In this document: piece by piece, positions 16,874 to 26,302 of the stretch
Numbering within the stretch: position 1 is the first letter of the stretch
Layout of the letters: each line of letters opens with the position of its first letter
Assembly (NCBI GenBank): GCA_910576545.1
Contig: CAJTKM010000020.1
Coordinates: 1 to 59,376, forward strand
Length of the DNA: 59,376 nucleotides
From: Lachnospiraceae bacterium
Lineage (GTDB): Bacteria; Bacillota; Clostridia; Lachnospirales; Anaerotignaceae
Direction of reading: 5' to 3'
Made by a program: the position numbers and the translations under genes
The notes under the pieces: generated by a model
What the model saw: only the letters and a program-made list of their open reading frames with translations
Databases searched by the model: none
Told to the model about the DNA's origin: nothing

Positions 16874-19800
16874 ATGTATTTGAAACGGCTGGAATTGCAG
16901 GGATTTAAGTCCTTTCCTGAAAAAGTGAAGCTGGAATTTAACCCCGGTGTAACGGCCGTAGTCGGCCCCAACGGCAGTGGCAAGAGCAACGTTTCCGACG
17001 CTGTGCGCTGGGTGCTTGGGGAGCAGCGCGTGAAAAGCCTGCGCGGCGATAAAATGGAGGACGTTATTTTCGCCGGAACGGAAAGCAGAAAGCCTCTCGG
17101 CTTTGCGGAGGTTTCCATTATCATTGATAATGAGGACGGCCGCCTGCCTGTAGAATATACAGAGGTGCAGGTGACGCGGCGCGTGTACCGCTCCGGTGAA
17201 AGCGAATACCGCATCAACGGTACGTCCTGCCGCCTGAAAGACATTCAGGAGCTGTTTATGGATACCGGCGTGGGCAGGGAAGGCTATTCCATCATCGGGC
17301 AGGGCAGGATTGACGAAATCCTCAGTGCAAAGGGCGATGAACGCCGCCGTATTTTTGAAGAAGCGGCAGGCATTGTCAAATATAAAACGCGGAAAAATGA
17401 AGCTGCCGCAAAGCTGGACAAGGAACAGCAGAACCTTGTGCGCGTGAATGATATTATCCGCGAATTGGAAGGGCAGCTTGCCCCTTTGGAGGAACAAAGC
17501 GAGAAAGCGAAGGAATATCTGCGGCTGAAAGAACGGCTGAAACAGGCGGAAACAGCCGCTTTCTGCCGTGAGGCGGAACGGGCGGACATACAGCTGCAAA
17601 AGCTGGCGGAGGACGAAGAAAACGCAAGGCAGGAAATGGCGGAGGATTTGAAAAAAAGCGCGCAGGCAAAGGAAACAGCCGCCGCCCTGCGGGAAAAAAC
17701 GGATCAGCTGGAAATGGTTCTGCAGGAAAAAACGGAACGCATTTCCGCAATCCGTCAGGAAATCGAAAAAAAGGAGGGTGAGATCCGCCTGCGGGAGGAA
17801 CAGCGGCAGAATGATGCGGCAAATGTGACGCGCCTGCAGGAGGAAATTGCTCTGAAAGAGAAAAAACAGGATGAAAACAAGGCGGAACAGGAGCTTTGCC
17901 AGAGCCGCATGACTGCGTTGCGGCTGGAAATGGAGCAGCAGCAGAATGAGCTGACGGCGTTGGAGGAAGAATTTGCCTCCCTGAGCAGTACGCTGACGCA
18001 GGAGGAAACACAGGCGGAATCCTTCAAGGACGAGATTTTTGAGCATATTCGTATCAGTACGGAGGCGAAGGGCGAAATTTCAAAGCGTGAGGCTATGCGC
18101 GGGCAATTTGAAGCCAGAAATAAACAGCTGCAAACGGAAAAAAGTTATACGGAAAGCCGTTTGGAGCAGTTCCGAGTGCATCTGCTTGCGCTGGAACGGA
18201 AGGAAAACGAAAGAAAAAATTCCATCCGCTTCTTGGAACAGGAACTGACTGCTCTGGAGCAGGACAGGACGCACGCGCTGGAACACAAGCGCAGAGCGGA
18301 AAACAGTCTTTCCGGGCAGGAAACACAGATATATGAAACGCGTTCACGCCTATCCATACTGCTGGAAATGGAACGGGAGCAGGAGGGCTTTTACGGGAGC
18401 GTGAAAAGCCTGCTGAAACTGCCGGACAGGGAACAGCGCGGCATCTGCGGTGCTGTCGGGCAGCTTCTGAAGGTCGATGAGGCTTACGAAACCGCGATTG
18501 AGGCGGCTCTGGGCGGCGCTCTGCAAAACATTGTGACGCGCACGGAAGAAGATGCGCGCGACGCGATACAATACCTGAAAGCGAACCGCCTTGGCAGGGC
18601 GACATTCCTGCCGGTTTCCGCGATTCGCGGCAGGGGGCTGGATGGACGCCCGCCCGTACTGGAGGAAGCGGGAGTCATCGGCACGGCGTCCGATTTGGTT
18701 TCGTGTGAAGAAATTTACCGGCAGATTGCGCTGAATCTTCTGGGGCGGATACTCGTTGTAGACGGGCTGGACAGGGCTGTCGCGTTGGCGAAGAAATACC
18801 GTCACCAGTATAAGCTGGTGACGCTGGAAGGGGATATTTTGAACCCGGGCGGCGCAATGACTGGCGGCTCGGCACAGAAAAAAACGTCCCATATCTTAGG
18901 GCGCGGCAGAGAGATACGAAATCTGCGGGAACAGCTGCAAAATGCGGAAACACAGGCGGAACAGCTGCGCGAAAAGCTCCTGCTTGCTGATGAAGATTTG
19001 CAGGAAATTGAGCAGGAAACCCTGGATAAGAAAATGGAATTGCAGGCTGTGCTTGTGACGCAGGACGGCGCGGACGGAGAACGGGAAAAAGCCGAAGCTG
19101 ACCGTAAAGAGGCGGAAGAAAAGCTTTCGCTCCTGCTTCTGGAGGAACGCCAGCTTGCGGAACAGCTGGATGGCGCGGAACGGGAGATACAGGCATTCCA
19201 TGAGAAGGTCGAAGCGTCCGAGCAGAGCATGGCAGAGGCAAATGAACAGCTGGCTGCTTTCCAGAGCAGTTTGACAGGCGAAAAGGAAAAGCGGGACACA
19301 TTGGCTGAGGATATCACGGAGAAGAAAATTGCACTTTCCAATGCGGGTCAGCAGCTTTACAGTATGGAGGAAACATTACTGCGGCTGAAAGAAGAAACGG
19401 AACGGCTTGCGTGGGAGCGCAAAGCGGCACTGGAACAGGCGGCGCAGTATGATGAAAGCGGCGGAAAACGAGCGGAACAGCAGGAGGATTTGAAAAGGGA
19501 ATCCGAAACGCTTGCCCGCGAAAACGAACAGCTGCAAGCGGAATGCGGCGCGCTTGCGGCAGAGAAAAACGATGTTTCTACGGAAAAGGAGCGCGCGGAG
19601 GAACAGGCGGCAGAATGGAAGGAAACTGCCGGAAGGCTGGAAAATGAGATTTTCCGCATTGCAACGCGGCGTGAAAAGTTGGAAGAAGAAAAACAGCGCA
19701 TTGTGGCGGAGATGTGGGAGGAGTACGAAATGACGCTGCGGATGGCACAGGAGTATGCTGCCGCACAGCCTGAAAATGAGGATGACCGTCCGGTACGCGA

Positions 19801-20428
19801 ATGGAAAGCCATGATTCGGGAATTGGGCAGCGTAAACGTTGGCGCGATTGAGCAGTATAAAGAGGTACGGGAACGTTTTACCTTCCTTTCGGCACAACGC
19901 GGTGATATTTTGGCGGCAGAGGAAAAACTCTCGCAAATCATAGAGGAACTGCTTGGGCTGATGGAAAAACAGTTCCGTGAGCAGTTCGCGTTGATTTCGG
20001 AAAATTTCGGGAAGGTGTTCCGGGAAATGTTCGGCGGAGGCAAGGCATATCTTCGGCTTATGGACAACGCGAACGTGCTGGAATCGCCCATTGAGATTGT
20101 GGCACAGCCGCCCGGGAAAAATTTGCAGAACATGCAGCTGCTTTCCGGCGGGGAACGCGCGCTGACAGCGATTGCAATACTGTTTTCCATACTGCTTTTG
20201 AAGCCGTCGCCTTTCTGCATACTGGACGAAATTGAAGCCGCGTTGGACGATGCGAATGTCAGCCGTTACGCGCAGTATCTGAAACGCTTCTCGAAAGATA
20301 CGCAGTTTATTGTGATTACACACAGGAAAGGCACGATGGAGTATGCTGACGTAATGTACGGTGTAACGATGCAGGAGAAAGGTATTTCCAAGCTGATTTC
20401 TGTGGATTTTACGGAAAACGCGGGATAA
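16874..20428 (+). CDS. smc: Chromosome segregation SMC protein
   Basis: SMC compacts and segregates the chromosome with ScpA and ScpB. The 1184-residue protein matches the B. subtilis length (1186). The N-terminal head has GPNGSGKSN (Walker A, about residue 32). Long coiled coils (about 170-500 and 670-1000) flank the hinge (about 500-660, from GFYGSVKSLL to LNPGGAMTGGS). The C-terminal head carries LSGGERALTAIA (signature) and FCILDEIEAALD (Walker B). The ATG at 16874 follows AGGTGG; a GTG 12 bp upstream is less likely. ftsY follows 31 bp later. A weak TTGACA occurs in the 160 bp before the gene but no -10 can be assigned. Confidence 0.97.
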   Translation: MYLKRLELQGFKSFPEKVKLEFNPGVTAVVGPNGSGKSNVSDAVRWVLGEQRVKSLRGDKMEDVIFAGTESRKPLGFAEVSIIIDNEDGRLPVEYTEVQVTRRVYRSGESEYRINGTSCRLKDIQELFMDTGVGREGYSIIGQGRIDEILSAKGDERRRIFEEAAGIVKYKTRKNEAAAKLDKEQQNLVRVNDIIRELEGQLAPLEEQSEKAKEYLRLKERLKQAETAAFCREAERADIQLQKLAEDEENARQEMAEDLKKSAQAKETAAALREKTDQLEMVLQEKTERISAIRQEIEKKEGEIRLREEQRQNDAANVTRLQEEIALKEKKQDENKAEQELCQSRMTALRLEMEQQQNELTALEEEFASLSSTLTQEETQAESFKDEIFEHIRISTEAKGEISKREAMRGQFEARNKQLQTEKSYTESRLEQFRVHLLALERKENERKNSIRFLEQELTALEQDRTHALEHKRRAENSLSGQETQIYETRSRLSILLEMEREQEGFYGSVKSLLKLPDREQRGICGAVGQLLKVDEAYETAIEAALGGALQNIVTRTEEDARDAIQYLKANRLGRATFLPVSAIRGRGLDGRPPVLEEAGVIGTASDLVSCEEIYRQIALNLLGRILVVDGLDRAVALAKKYRHQYKLVTLEGDILNPGGAMTGGSAQKKTSHILGRGREIRNLREQLQNAETQAEQLREKLLLADEDLQEIEQETLDKKMELQAVLVTQDGADGEREKAEADRKEAEEKLSLLLLEERQLAEQLDGAEREIQAFHEKVEASEQSMAEANEQLAAFQSSLTGEKEKRDTLAEDITEKKIALSNAGQQLYSMEETLLRLKEETERLAWERKAALEQAAQYDESGGKRAEQQEDLKRESETLARENEQLQAECGALAAEKNDVSTEKERAEEQAAEWKETAGRLENEIFRIATRREKLEEEKQRIVAEMWEEYEMTLRMAQEYAAAQPENEDDRPVREWKAMIRELGSVNVGAIEQYKEVRERFTFLSAQRGDILAAEEKLSQIIEELLGLMEKQFREQFALISENFGKVFREMFGGGKAYLRLMDNANVLESPIEIVAQPPGKNLQNMQLLSGGERALTAIAILFSILLLKPSPFCILDEIEAALDDANVSRYAQYLKRFSKDTQFIVITHRKGTMEYADVMYGVTMQEKGISKLISVDFTENAG

Positions 20429-20459
20429 ATATGGTCTGAATGAAAATTGAGGTGTAAGA

Positions 20460-21806
20460 ATGGGATTATTTGACTTTTTTAAGAAAAAAGAAGAAAACAT
20501 GCCGAAACCGGAGGAACAGCAGGAAGGCGTGCTGGAGATAGAAGGGCTGGAACTGGAACAGCCCGTTGAGGAGAACGAGGAAGTCGTCCTTGTGCTGGAA
20601 GAAGGCGAGAGCGAAACTGCCGCCATCAGCCATGCGGTGCATGAAATGATGGGGGAGAATGACATTGAAATCCACCGCGCAACGCCAGATGTTTTGTATC
20701 AGGAAGATGCAACCGGGGCAGAGGAAATGACAGCGGAAGAATCGACTGAGTTGGAGGAAATAACGTCTGAGGAACCGGAAGAAACTGCCGAGCCGGAGGA
20801 AATAACAGCAGAGGAACCGGAAGCGCCAGAGCCAGTTAGACCCGATGAGCCGGAAGATCGGGAGAAAGCCGAGCCTGACCCTGAGCCCAAAAAAGGCTTT
20901 TTCGCAAGGCTGAAGGAAGGGCTGGACAAGACCCGCCGCAATATTATGGACGGCGTGGACAGTGTTCTGGGAAGCTTTACGAAGATAGATGAGGACTTGT
21001 TTGAGGAACTGGAAGAAGCCCTCATTATGGCGGACTTGGGTGTGCAGACGACAATGGAAATCGTGAACCGTCTGCGGAACAGGGTGAAAAAGGAACACGC
21101 AACAGACCCTTCCCTGGTAAAAGGCATGCTGATTGAAGAAATTACGGAGATGCTTTCCGAAGGGGCGGAGGAAGAGGAGAATCTGCCCGCTCCGACGGTG
21201 ATGCTCGTCATTGGCGTAAATGGCGTAGGCAAGACGACGACCATCGGCAAACTGGCGCACAGTTTCAAAAAGGACGGAAAAGCCGTTCTGCTGGCGGCGG
21301 CGGATACCTTCCGCGCGGCAGCCATCGACCAGCTGGAAATCTGGGGCGAACGCGCCGGCATTGAGGTAATTAAGCATGAGGAGAACTCCGACCCTGCCGC
21401 TGTGGTGTTTGACGCGGTGCATGCGGCGCGGAACAAAAAGGCAGACCTGCTCATCTGCGATACGGCAGGGCGGCTGCATAATAAAAAGAACCTCATGGAG
21501 GAACTGCGAAAGATTGCACGTGTAATTGAACGGGAATATCCTGACGCGAACCGCGAGGTCTATCTGGTGCTGGACGCGACAACAGGGCAGAATGCTTTAC
21601 AACAGGCCAGACTGTTTCAGGAGGTCGCGGATATTACAGGCATTATACTGACAAAACTGGACGGTACGGCAAAGGGCGGTATTGTTGTGGCAATCAAGAG
21701 TGAGCTGAAAATTCCTGTGCGCTACATTGGCGTTGGTGAAGGCATTGACGACTTGCAGAAATTTAATGCGGCAGATTTTGCAAAGGCGTTGTTTGGCGGG
21801 GAATAA
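20460..21806 (+). CDS. ftsY: Signal recognition particle receptor FtsY
   Basis: FtsY is the membrane-associated GTPase that docks SRP-ribosome complexes. The protein has 448 residues. Residues about 1-140 are very acidic, with many E-rich repeats, and vary among species. The NG domain follows with [10 protein letters not shown] (G1), DTFRAAA (G2), DTAGRLHNK (G3) and [10 protein letters not shown] (G4). The first 15 residues are an amphipathic, lysine-rich helix suited for membrane contact. It lies in the common smc-ftsY order and is probably cotranscribed with the SUFU-domain gene 13 bp downstream. Confidence 0.97.
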   Translation: MGLFDFFKKKEENMPKPEEQQEGVLEIEGLELEQPVEENEEVVLVLEEGESETAAISHAVHEMMGENDIEIHRATPDVLYQEDATGAEEMTAEESTELEEITSEEPEETAEPEEITAEEPEAPEPVRPDEPEDREKAEPDPEPKKGFFARLKEGLDKTRRNIMDGVDSVLGSFTKIDEDLFEELEEALIMADLGVQTTMEIVNRLRNRVKKEHATDPSLVKGMLIEEITEMLSEGAEEEENLPAPTVMLVIGVNGVGKTTTIGKLAHSFKKDGKAVLLAAADTFRAAAIDQLEIWGERAGIEVIKHEENSDPAAVVFDAVHAARNKKADLLICDTAGRLHNKKNLMEELRKIARVIEREYPDANREVYLVLDATTGQNALQQARLFQEVADITGIILTKLDGTAKGGIVVAIKSELKIPVRYIGVGEGIDDLQKFNAADFAKALFGGE

Positions 21807-21819
21807 GGAGGAAAGGAAT

Positions 21820-22614
21820 ATGACGGAAAAAAAACGTTTTACCGGAGAAACATCAAAGGGCGGTTCACCGATTTATGAATATGACGCTCTGGAAGAACCG
21901 AAGGAATTCCGCGATCCGGCGCATACGCCCTATGAACGGGAAATTTCCGAGCATATGGAAGTGGCGTTTCCGGGCAGGGAAACAAGGGTCTACCATGAAA
22001 TCGCATCGGAGTTTATCCATGTGGACGTATATGTCATGAAAGCACCGACAAAGCAGGATTTTCATGTCATTTATACGACAGGCATGAGTGCAATGCCTAT
22101 GACACTGCCGGAGGAACTTCTGCCGGAATACAAGGATTTGGAACGGGCGGAACTGCTGCTGTTCCTGCCTGCGGAATGGGACATCCTGACGGGCTACGAA
22201 ACAGATAAGGACGTGCCGGAAAGCCTTTGGTGGCCGGTGCATCTGATGAAATATCTGGCGCGTTTCCCTCATGAATATGGCACATGGCTGGGCTGGGGTC
22301 ATACAATCCCCAATTCTGCGGAGTATGCGCCATATGACGAAACTACGGAGCTTTGCGGTACGCTGTTGGGTTCTTTGCAGGAGGAAATCAGCGTATTTCA
22401 TGCAGAGGACGGCACGCAAATCAATATGTATGTCATGATGCCGCTTTACAGGGAGGAAATGGAATACAAGCTGGAGGCGGGAACGGAAGCCTTGCTGGAA
22501 AAACTGTTCAAGTTGAACGGCTTTGGCATGGTTGTATTCCCGGACAGACCCAATGTATGCATAGATGCGGAAGAAACGGAAAATACAGAGGACATTGAGG
22601 AGGAAAACGAATGA
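21820..22614 (+). CDS. Suppressor-of-fused (SUFU) domain protein
   Basis: A 264-residue soluble protein with a bacterial SUFU-like domain. Characteristic blocks are HVDVYVMKAPTKQDFHVIYTTGMS, a MTLPEELLPEYKDLERAELLLFLPA stretch leading to EWD, and the C-terminal LYREEMEYKLEAGTEALLEKL. Such domains occur as stand-alone bacterial proteins and as immunity proteins of polymorphic toxin systems. No toxin is adjacent here. The start is the ATG at 21820 after AAGGAGGAAAGG; a frame reaching back into ftsY is rejected. It is coupled to the threonine aldolase gene by a 4-bp overlap. The cellular role is unknown. Confidence 0.8.
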   Translation: MTEKKRFTGETSKGGSPIYEYDALEEPKEFRDPAHTPYEREISEHMEVAFPGRETRVYHEIASEFIHVDVYVMKAPTKQDFHVIYTTGMSAMPMTLPEELLPEYKDLERAELLLFLPAEWDILTGYETDKDVPESLWWPVHLMKYLARFPHEYGTWLGWGHTIPNSAEYAPYDETTELCGTLLGSLQEEISVFHAEDGTQINMYVMMPLYREEMEYKLEAGTEALLEKLFKLNGFGMVVFPDRPNVCIDAEETENTEDIEEENE

Positions 22615-23642
22615 TAAACGGAATGATTGACCTGCGCAGTGACACGGTGACACTGCCGACAGAGGAAATGCGTCAGGCAATGTTTGAAGCTGTGGTAGGC
22701 GACGATGTTTACGGCGACGATGCAACGATAAACGAGCTGGAACGGCTTGCGGCAGAGAAACTCGGCAAGGAGGCCGGGCTGTTCGTACCCAGCGGCGTTA
22801 TGAGCAACCAGCTTGCACTTTTTACCCATGTACAGCGGGGGGAGGAAGTCATTCTGCCGGACAACTGCCATATTGTGGTGCATGAGGCAGGCTCTGCGGC
22901 GATTATCGCGGGGGCACAGTTGAGAAGTGTGCAGAATGTGGCAGGGGAAATGCCGTTGGATATTTTGGAAAAATATATCCGCAAGGACCCAGACGATATC
23001 CACCAGCCCAAAACTGCCCTGATTACTTATGAAAACGCGGATTCTGACGGGCAGGTACGTTCTGTGGATTACATGAAAAAGGTTTGGGAGCTGGCGAAAA
23101 AATATGGGCTGCCTGTACATGTGGACGGTGCGCGGATATTCAACGCAGCAGCTTATCTGGGCGTGGACGTAAAGGAAATGGCACAATACTGTGACAGTAT
23201 GTCCGTCTGCCTTTCAAAGGGGCTTTGTGCGCCGGTAGGCTCTGTGCTGGTGGGCAGCAGAGAGTTTATTGCGCTGGCAAGAAGAAAGCGTAAAATACTG
23301 GGCGGCGGTATGCGTCAGGCTGGTATTCTGGCGGCGGCTGGCATTGTCGCGCTGACGAAAATGACGGAACGGCTGAAAGAGGACCACGAAAACGCCGCGT
23401 ACATGACGGAACGGCTTGCGGAAGTGCCGGGCATAGAGGTTTATAAGGAACGTCAGCAGATTAGCATGGTATTTTTCCGACTGGCAGGTTTCCCGCTGGA
23501 TTCCGACGGGCTGGTGAAATATATGCTGGATAACGGCGTGCGCATCAATGGCGAGGATAACGGCATCATGCGTTATGTGACGCATCGCTATGTTTCCCGC
23601 GAGGAGATTGACAAGATTGTGGAACTGATGAAAAAAGCATAA
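22611..23642 (+). CDS. ltaE: Low-specificity L-threonine aldolase
   Basis: A 343-residue PLP enzyme of the beta-eliminating lyase fold that cleaves L-threonine or allo-threonine to glycine and acetaldehyde. DLRSDTVTLPTEEM at the N-terminus, GDDVYGDD, the HVDGAR aspartate motif and SVCLSKGLCAPVGSVLVG with the PLP lysine are all present. Translation may start at ATG 22611 or ATG 22623; 22611 is used because it overlaps the preceding stop as ATGA. It sits between a SUFU gene and a lysO pair, which suggests a small amino-acid related operon. Confidence 0.9.
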   Translation: MINGMIDLRSDTVTLPTEEMRQAMFEAVVGDDVYGDDATINELERLAAEKLGKEAGLFVPSGVMSNQLALFTHVQRGEEVILPDNCHIVVHEAGSAAIIAGAQLRSVQNVAGEMPLDILEKYIRKDPDDIHQPKTALITYENADSDGQVRSVDYMKKVWELAKKYGLPVHVDGARIFNAAAYLGVDVKEMAQYCDSMSVCLSKGLCAPVGSVLVGSREFIALARRKRKILGGGMRQAGILAAAGIVALTKMTERLKEDHENAAYMTERLAEVPGIEVYKERQQISMVFFRLAGFPLDSDGLVKYMLDNGVRINGEDNGIMRYVTHRYVSREEIDKIVELMKKA

Positions 23643-23671
23643 GGCTCTGCCTTCGTTTTTTGGAGGAAGTT

Positions 23672-23953
23672 ATGGGAAAGATATTTCTTGTTTTGGGTCT
23701 GGGCTTTTTGATTGGCTATAAAGGGTTTTTGCAGGAAAAGGGACTGCGGCTGAACGGGCATTTACAGACTGCTTTCCTTCTCCTGCTGATATTCTGCATG
23801 GGCGTGAGCATTGGCAGAAACGGGGAGATACTCCGGAACCTGCCGCTTCTGGGCGGGAAAGCCCTCCTTTTTGCAGTATTTGCCATATTGGGCAGTACGC
23901 TTGCGGTCTACTGCCTTTCAAAGCTGTTTTTGCAGAAGGAGGGGAAGAAATGA
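23672..23953 (+). CDS. LysO-type transporter, N-terminal half (separate gene)
   Basis: A 93-residue membrane protein with three hydrophobic segments (about 3-20, 32-50 and 62-84). It resembles the N-terminal half of the lysine exporter LysO (DUF340), with MGVSIGRNGEILRNLP as the most family-like stretch. The start is the ATG at 23672 after TTGGAGGAAG. The following gene supplies the rest of LysO, overlapping by four bases. In E. coli LysO is a single protein of about 300 residues, so here the transporter appears to be made as two chains. The substrate (lysine or another cation) is inferred from family only. Confidence 0.78.
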   Translation: MGKIFLVLGLGFLIGYKGFLQEKGLRLNGHLQTAFLLLLIFCMGVSIGRNGEILRNLPLLGGKALLFAVFAILGSTLAVYCLSKLFLQKEGKK

Positions 23954-24537
23954 GCCTGATACTGCTTGCCGCGCTTGCGCTGGGTGTAGCGGGAGGTGTT
24001 CTTCTGCCGGAGGATGCCAGCGCGTTTCTGGACAGCGCGTCTTCGGTGATGCTTCTGGCTCTGCTGTTTTCCGTCGGGATAGATATGGGCCGCAATAAAG
24101 AGGTTTTTGCACGTATAAAGGAGTTGGGTCTGAAAATACTGCTCATTCCCGCCGGGGTTGCGGTAGGGTCGCTTTTTGGCGGAGCAGTGACGGCTCTGCT
24201 GATACACCTGCCCCTGCGGGAGGGGATGGCGATTTCCTCCGGATTGGGCTGGTACAGCCTTTCCGGAATCCTGCTGACAGAGGCAGGCAATTCGACGGGC
24301 GGAGCGGTTTCTTTTCTGGCGAACGTGTTTCGCGAAGCCATTACGTTTGTGATTGTACCGTTTTTGGCAGGGCATCTGAATTTTTACTGTGCCATTGCCC
24401 CGGCCGGAGCAACGGCGATGGATACAACGCTGGGCGTTATCAGCAAAAATACGGACAGCGAGACAGCTGTGCTGGCGTTTGTCAGCGGCGTTGTCTGTAC
24501 GCTTCTGGTACCTGTGCTGGTACCGCTGTTCCTTTGA
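23950..24537 (+). CDS. lysO: LysO-type transporter, C-terminal half (separate gene)
   Basis: A 195-residue membrane protein with about five to six hydrophobic segments. It matches the C-terminal half of LysO: SVGIDMGRNKE near the start, then GLGWYSLSGILLTEAGN and NVFREAITFVIVPFLAG, and GATAMDTTLGVI in the later part. The start ATG at 23950 overlaps the stop of the N-terminal gene (ATGA), so the two halves are translationally coupled and should assemble. Family knowledge suggests export of lysine or its analogue thialysine. The operon ends here. Confidence 0.85.
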   Translation: MSLILLAALALGVAGGVLLPEDASAFLDSASSVMLLALLFSVGIDMGRNKEVFARIKELGLKILLIPAGVAVGSLFGGAVTALLIHLPLREGMAISSGLGWYSLSGILLTEAGNSTGGAVSFLANVFREAITFVIVPFLAGHLNFYCAIAPAGATAMDTTLGVISKNTDSETAVLAFVSGVVCTLLVPVLVPLFL

Positions 24538-24576
24538 GGGCAGCAAAAAAGATTTGAAAAAAAGAGAAAAAAAGGC

Positions 24577-24608
24577 TTGACATTTTTCCGCCGGTGCGTT
24601 ATTATAAT
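24577..24608 (+). promoter_or_regulatory. Candidate promoter for tRNA-Leu
   Basis: Perfect TTGACA (24577-24582) and perfect TATAAT (24603-24608) lie before the tRNA, but the 20-bp spacer is longer than ideal. The A-rich stretch upstream may help. Start of transcription would be just before 24625. Confidence 0.5.
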
Positions 24609-24624
24609 CTAGCGCACAGGACGT

Positions 24625-24709
24625 GCGGATGTGGCGGAACTGGCAGACGCGCTAGATTCAGGTTCTAGTGGGCATTGCGCCCGTGCAGGTTCAAGTCCTG
24701 TCATCCGCA
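24625..24709 (+). tRNA. tRNA-Leu (anticodon CAG)
   Basis: An 85-nt tRNA with a long variable arm as in leucine tRNAs. The acceptor stem GCGGATG (24625-24631) pairs with CATCCGC (24702-24708), with A as discriminator. The anticodon loop TTCAGGT between CTAGA and TCTAG gives CAG. The T arm has GGTTCAAGTCC. CCA is not encoded and must be added. A terminator follows at once. Confidence 0.97.
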
Positions 24710-24716
24710 TAAAGTG

Positions 24717-24752
24717 AAACGGCGGTATCATTTCGATACTGCCGTTTTTTTA
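24717..24752 (+). terminator. Terminator of tRNA-Leu
   Basis: An ACGGCGGTATC / GATACTGCCGT stem (one G-U pair) with a short loop is followed by seven Ts. Confidence 0.85.
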
Positions 24753-24807
24753 TATTTTCCCTGTTGCCTGCCGCGTCCCACTACGCGGACAGCGGGGAAT
24801 GAGCGGA

Positions 24808-24836
24808 TTGAAAAAGAGAATAAAAAATGTTATGAT
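24808..24836 (+). promoter_or_regulatory. Promoter of the sensor kinase gene
   Basis: TTGAAA (24808-24813), 17 bp, TATGAT (24831-24836). Both boxes match five of six consensus bases. It lies 47 bp before the kinase start. Confidence 0.7.
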
Positions 24837-24882
24837 GAAAGCAGATGATACGAAATAAACACAGGTCTGTGGAGGGATTGCC

Positions 24883-26295
24883 ATGAAGCGGAAATCTATT
24901 GTAAAAAAACAGATGATGTTGTATTTGGGGACAATTGCGGCGAGTGTGGTGATTTTGAGTGTTGTGCTTTCTATGGTATATACCAGACACTATATGAATG
25001 AAAAACGGGACGAGCTGATAGAGCAGGGGCAGAAAATTGCCGCTGCCATTACGAAAGCTTATCGGACGGGCAGCCTGAGCAATTTAAGCTATGAGCTGCA
25101 GGTTTTGGAGGATTACATGAGCGCGGGGATATTGATGACGAACGACAGCGGCGTGGTTGTGATGATTTCTCCGGGGTTTGACGAAAATATGATTGGCGAA
25201 GTGATGGCGTACGAGGAGCTTGTGCAGGGTGTTCTGGATGGGAACATCGTTTCCATAGAAACAAAGCAGGGCTGGTTTTTTGATACGCCTATGCTTGTGG
25301 TGGGCTACCCGCTGACCGTTGGGCAGATGGCTGGGATATTTATGTGCCGCCCGATACCTAAATTGGAGGAATCGCTCCGGGAGATGTATGCGATGGGGCT
25401 TGTCAGCCTGTTTTTTGTATTTCTGATTGCTATTGCTGTCAGCTATATGGTGTCAAAGCGTATGACAAAGCCGCTGATGGAAATGAACCGCGCGGCGAAG
25501 ATTATTGCGGACGGCGATTTTGAGCAGCGCGTGACAATTGGGAGCATGGACGAAATGGGCGAGTTAGCGGAGAGCTTTAATCATATGGCGGAGAGCCTGG
25601 AACAGAACGATAAAAAGCGGCGGGATTTCATCGCGAATGTTTCGCATGACCTTCGTTCCCCGCTGACCTCCATGCAGGGCTTTTTGACGGCTATGCTGGA
25701 CGGTACCGTGCCGCCGGAAAAACAGGAAAAATATCTGCGCATCGTATTGCAGGAAACCGCCCGCCTTACGCGGCTGACAGAGGGCATCGTGGAACTGAGC
25801 CGCGCGCAGAGCAGCCGCATACTGCTGGACGAAACAGAGTTTGACTTAAATGATTTGATTCGGGAAAATATTGCTGTTTTAGAGCCGCAGCTGAACGAAA
25901 AACACGTAGGGATAAAAGTCATCTATGCGGAGAAGGAAACGGCTGTGTTTGGCGACAGGGATAAAATCTCCAGAGTGATACAAAACCTGCTGGGGAACGC
26001 TGTGAAGTTTTCCCATCCGGAAGGTGTTGTTGAGGTAGAAACGACACTGACTGATAAGAAAAAAGTGCTGGTGTCCATAAAGGACGAGGGCATTGGAATC
26101 AGCGAGGAAGACCAGAAGTATATTTTTGACCGCTTCTATAAGGCTGATGCAACGCGCAATGAGGATAAACAGGGCAGCGGCATAGGGCTGGCGATTGTGC
26201 GGGAGTTTTTGCTTGCGCATGGGGAAAGCATTACGGTGAAAAGCGAGGAAGGAAAGGGGAGCACGTTTGTTTTCTCATTGAAGCTGGCAGAATAG
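24883..26295 (+). CDS. HAMP-domain sensor histidine kinase, no adjacent regulator
   Basis: A 470-residue membrane sensor kinase. A membrane segment (about 12-32), an extracellular region of about 135 residues and a second segment (about 172-192) are followed by HAMP (about 193-245) and the HisKA dimerisation domain with H255 in ANVSHDLRSPLTSM. The ATPase domain has the N box NLLGNAVKFS, G1 DEGIGIS, F box FDRFYKAD and G2 GSGIGLAI. It is a PhoR/WalK-like architecture. The usual partner response regulator is not next to it: a tRNA lies upstream and a MalY-type gene downstream. Its own promoter is clear. The signal is unknown. Confidence 0.92.
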   Translation: MKRKSIVKKQMMLYLGTIAASVVILSVVLSMVYTRHYMNEKRDELIEQGQKIAAAITKAYRTGSLSNLSYELQVLEDYMSAGILMTNDSGVVVMISPGFDENMIGEVMAYEELVQGVLDGNIVSIETKQGWFFDTPMLVVGYPLTVGQMAGIFMCRPIPKLEESLREMYAMGLVSLFFVFLIAIAVSYMVSKRMTKPLMEMNRAAKIIADGDFEQRVTIGSMDEMGELAESFNHMAESLEQNDKKRRDFIANVSHDLRSPLTSMQGFLTAMLDGTVPPEKQEKYLRIVLQETARLTRLTEGIVELSRAQSSRILLDETEFDLNDLIRENIAVLEPQLNEKHVGIKVIYAEKETAVFGDRDKISRVIQNLLGNAVKFSHPEGVVEVETTLTDKKKVLVSIKDEGIGISEEDQKYIFDRFYKADATRNEDKQGSGIGLAIVREFLLAHGESITVKSEEGKGSTFVFSLKLAE

Positions 26296-26302
26296 GAAAC
26301 TA

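Noticed and set aside
16842-20220. Long minus-strand open frames opposite smc
   Set aside because: Mirror frames of an E/K/A/Q-rich coiled-coil gene; serine-rich, no starts or motifs.
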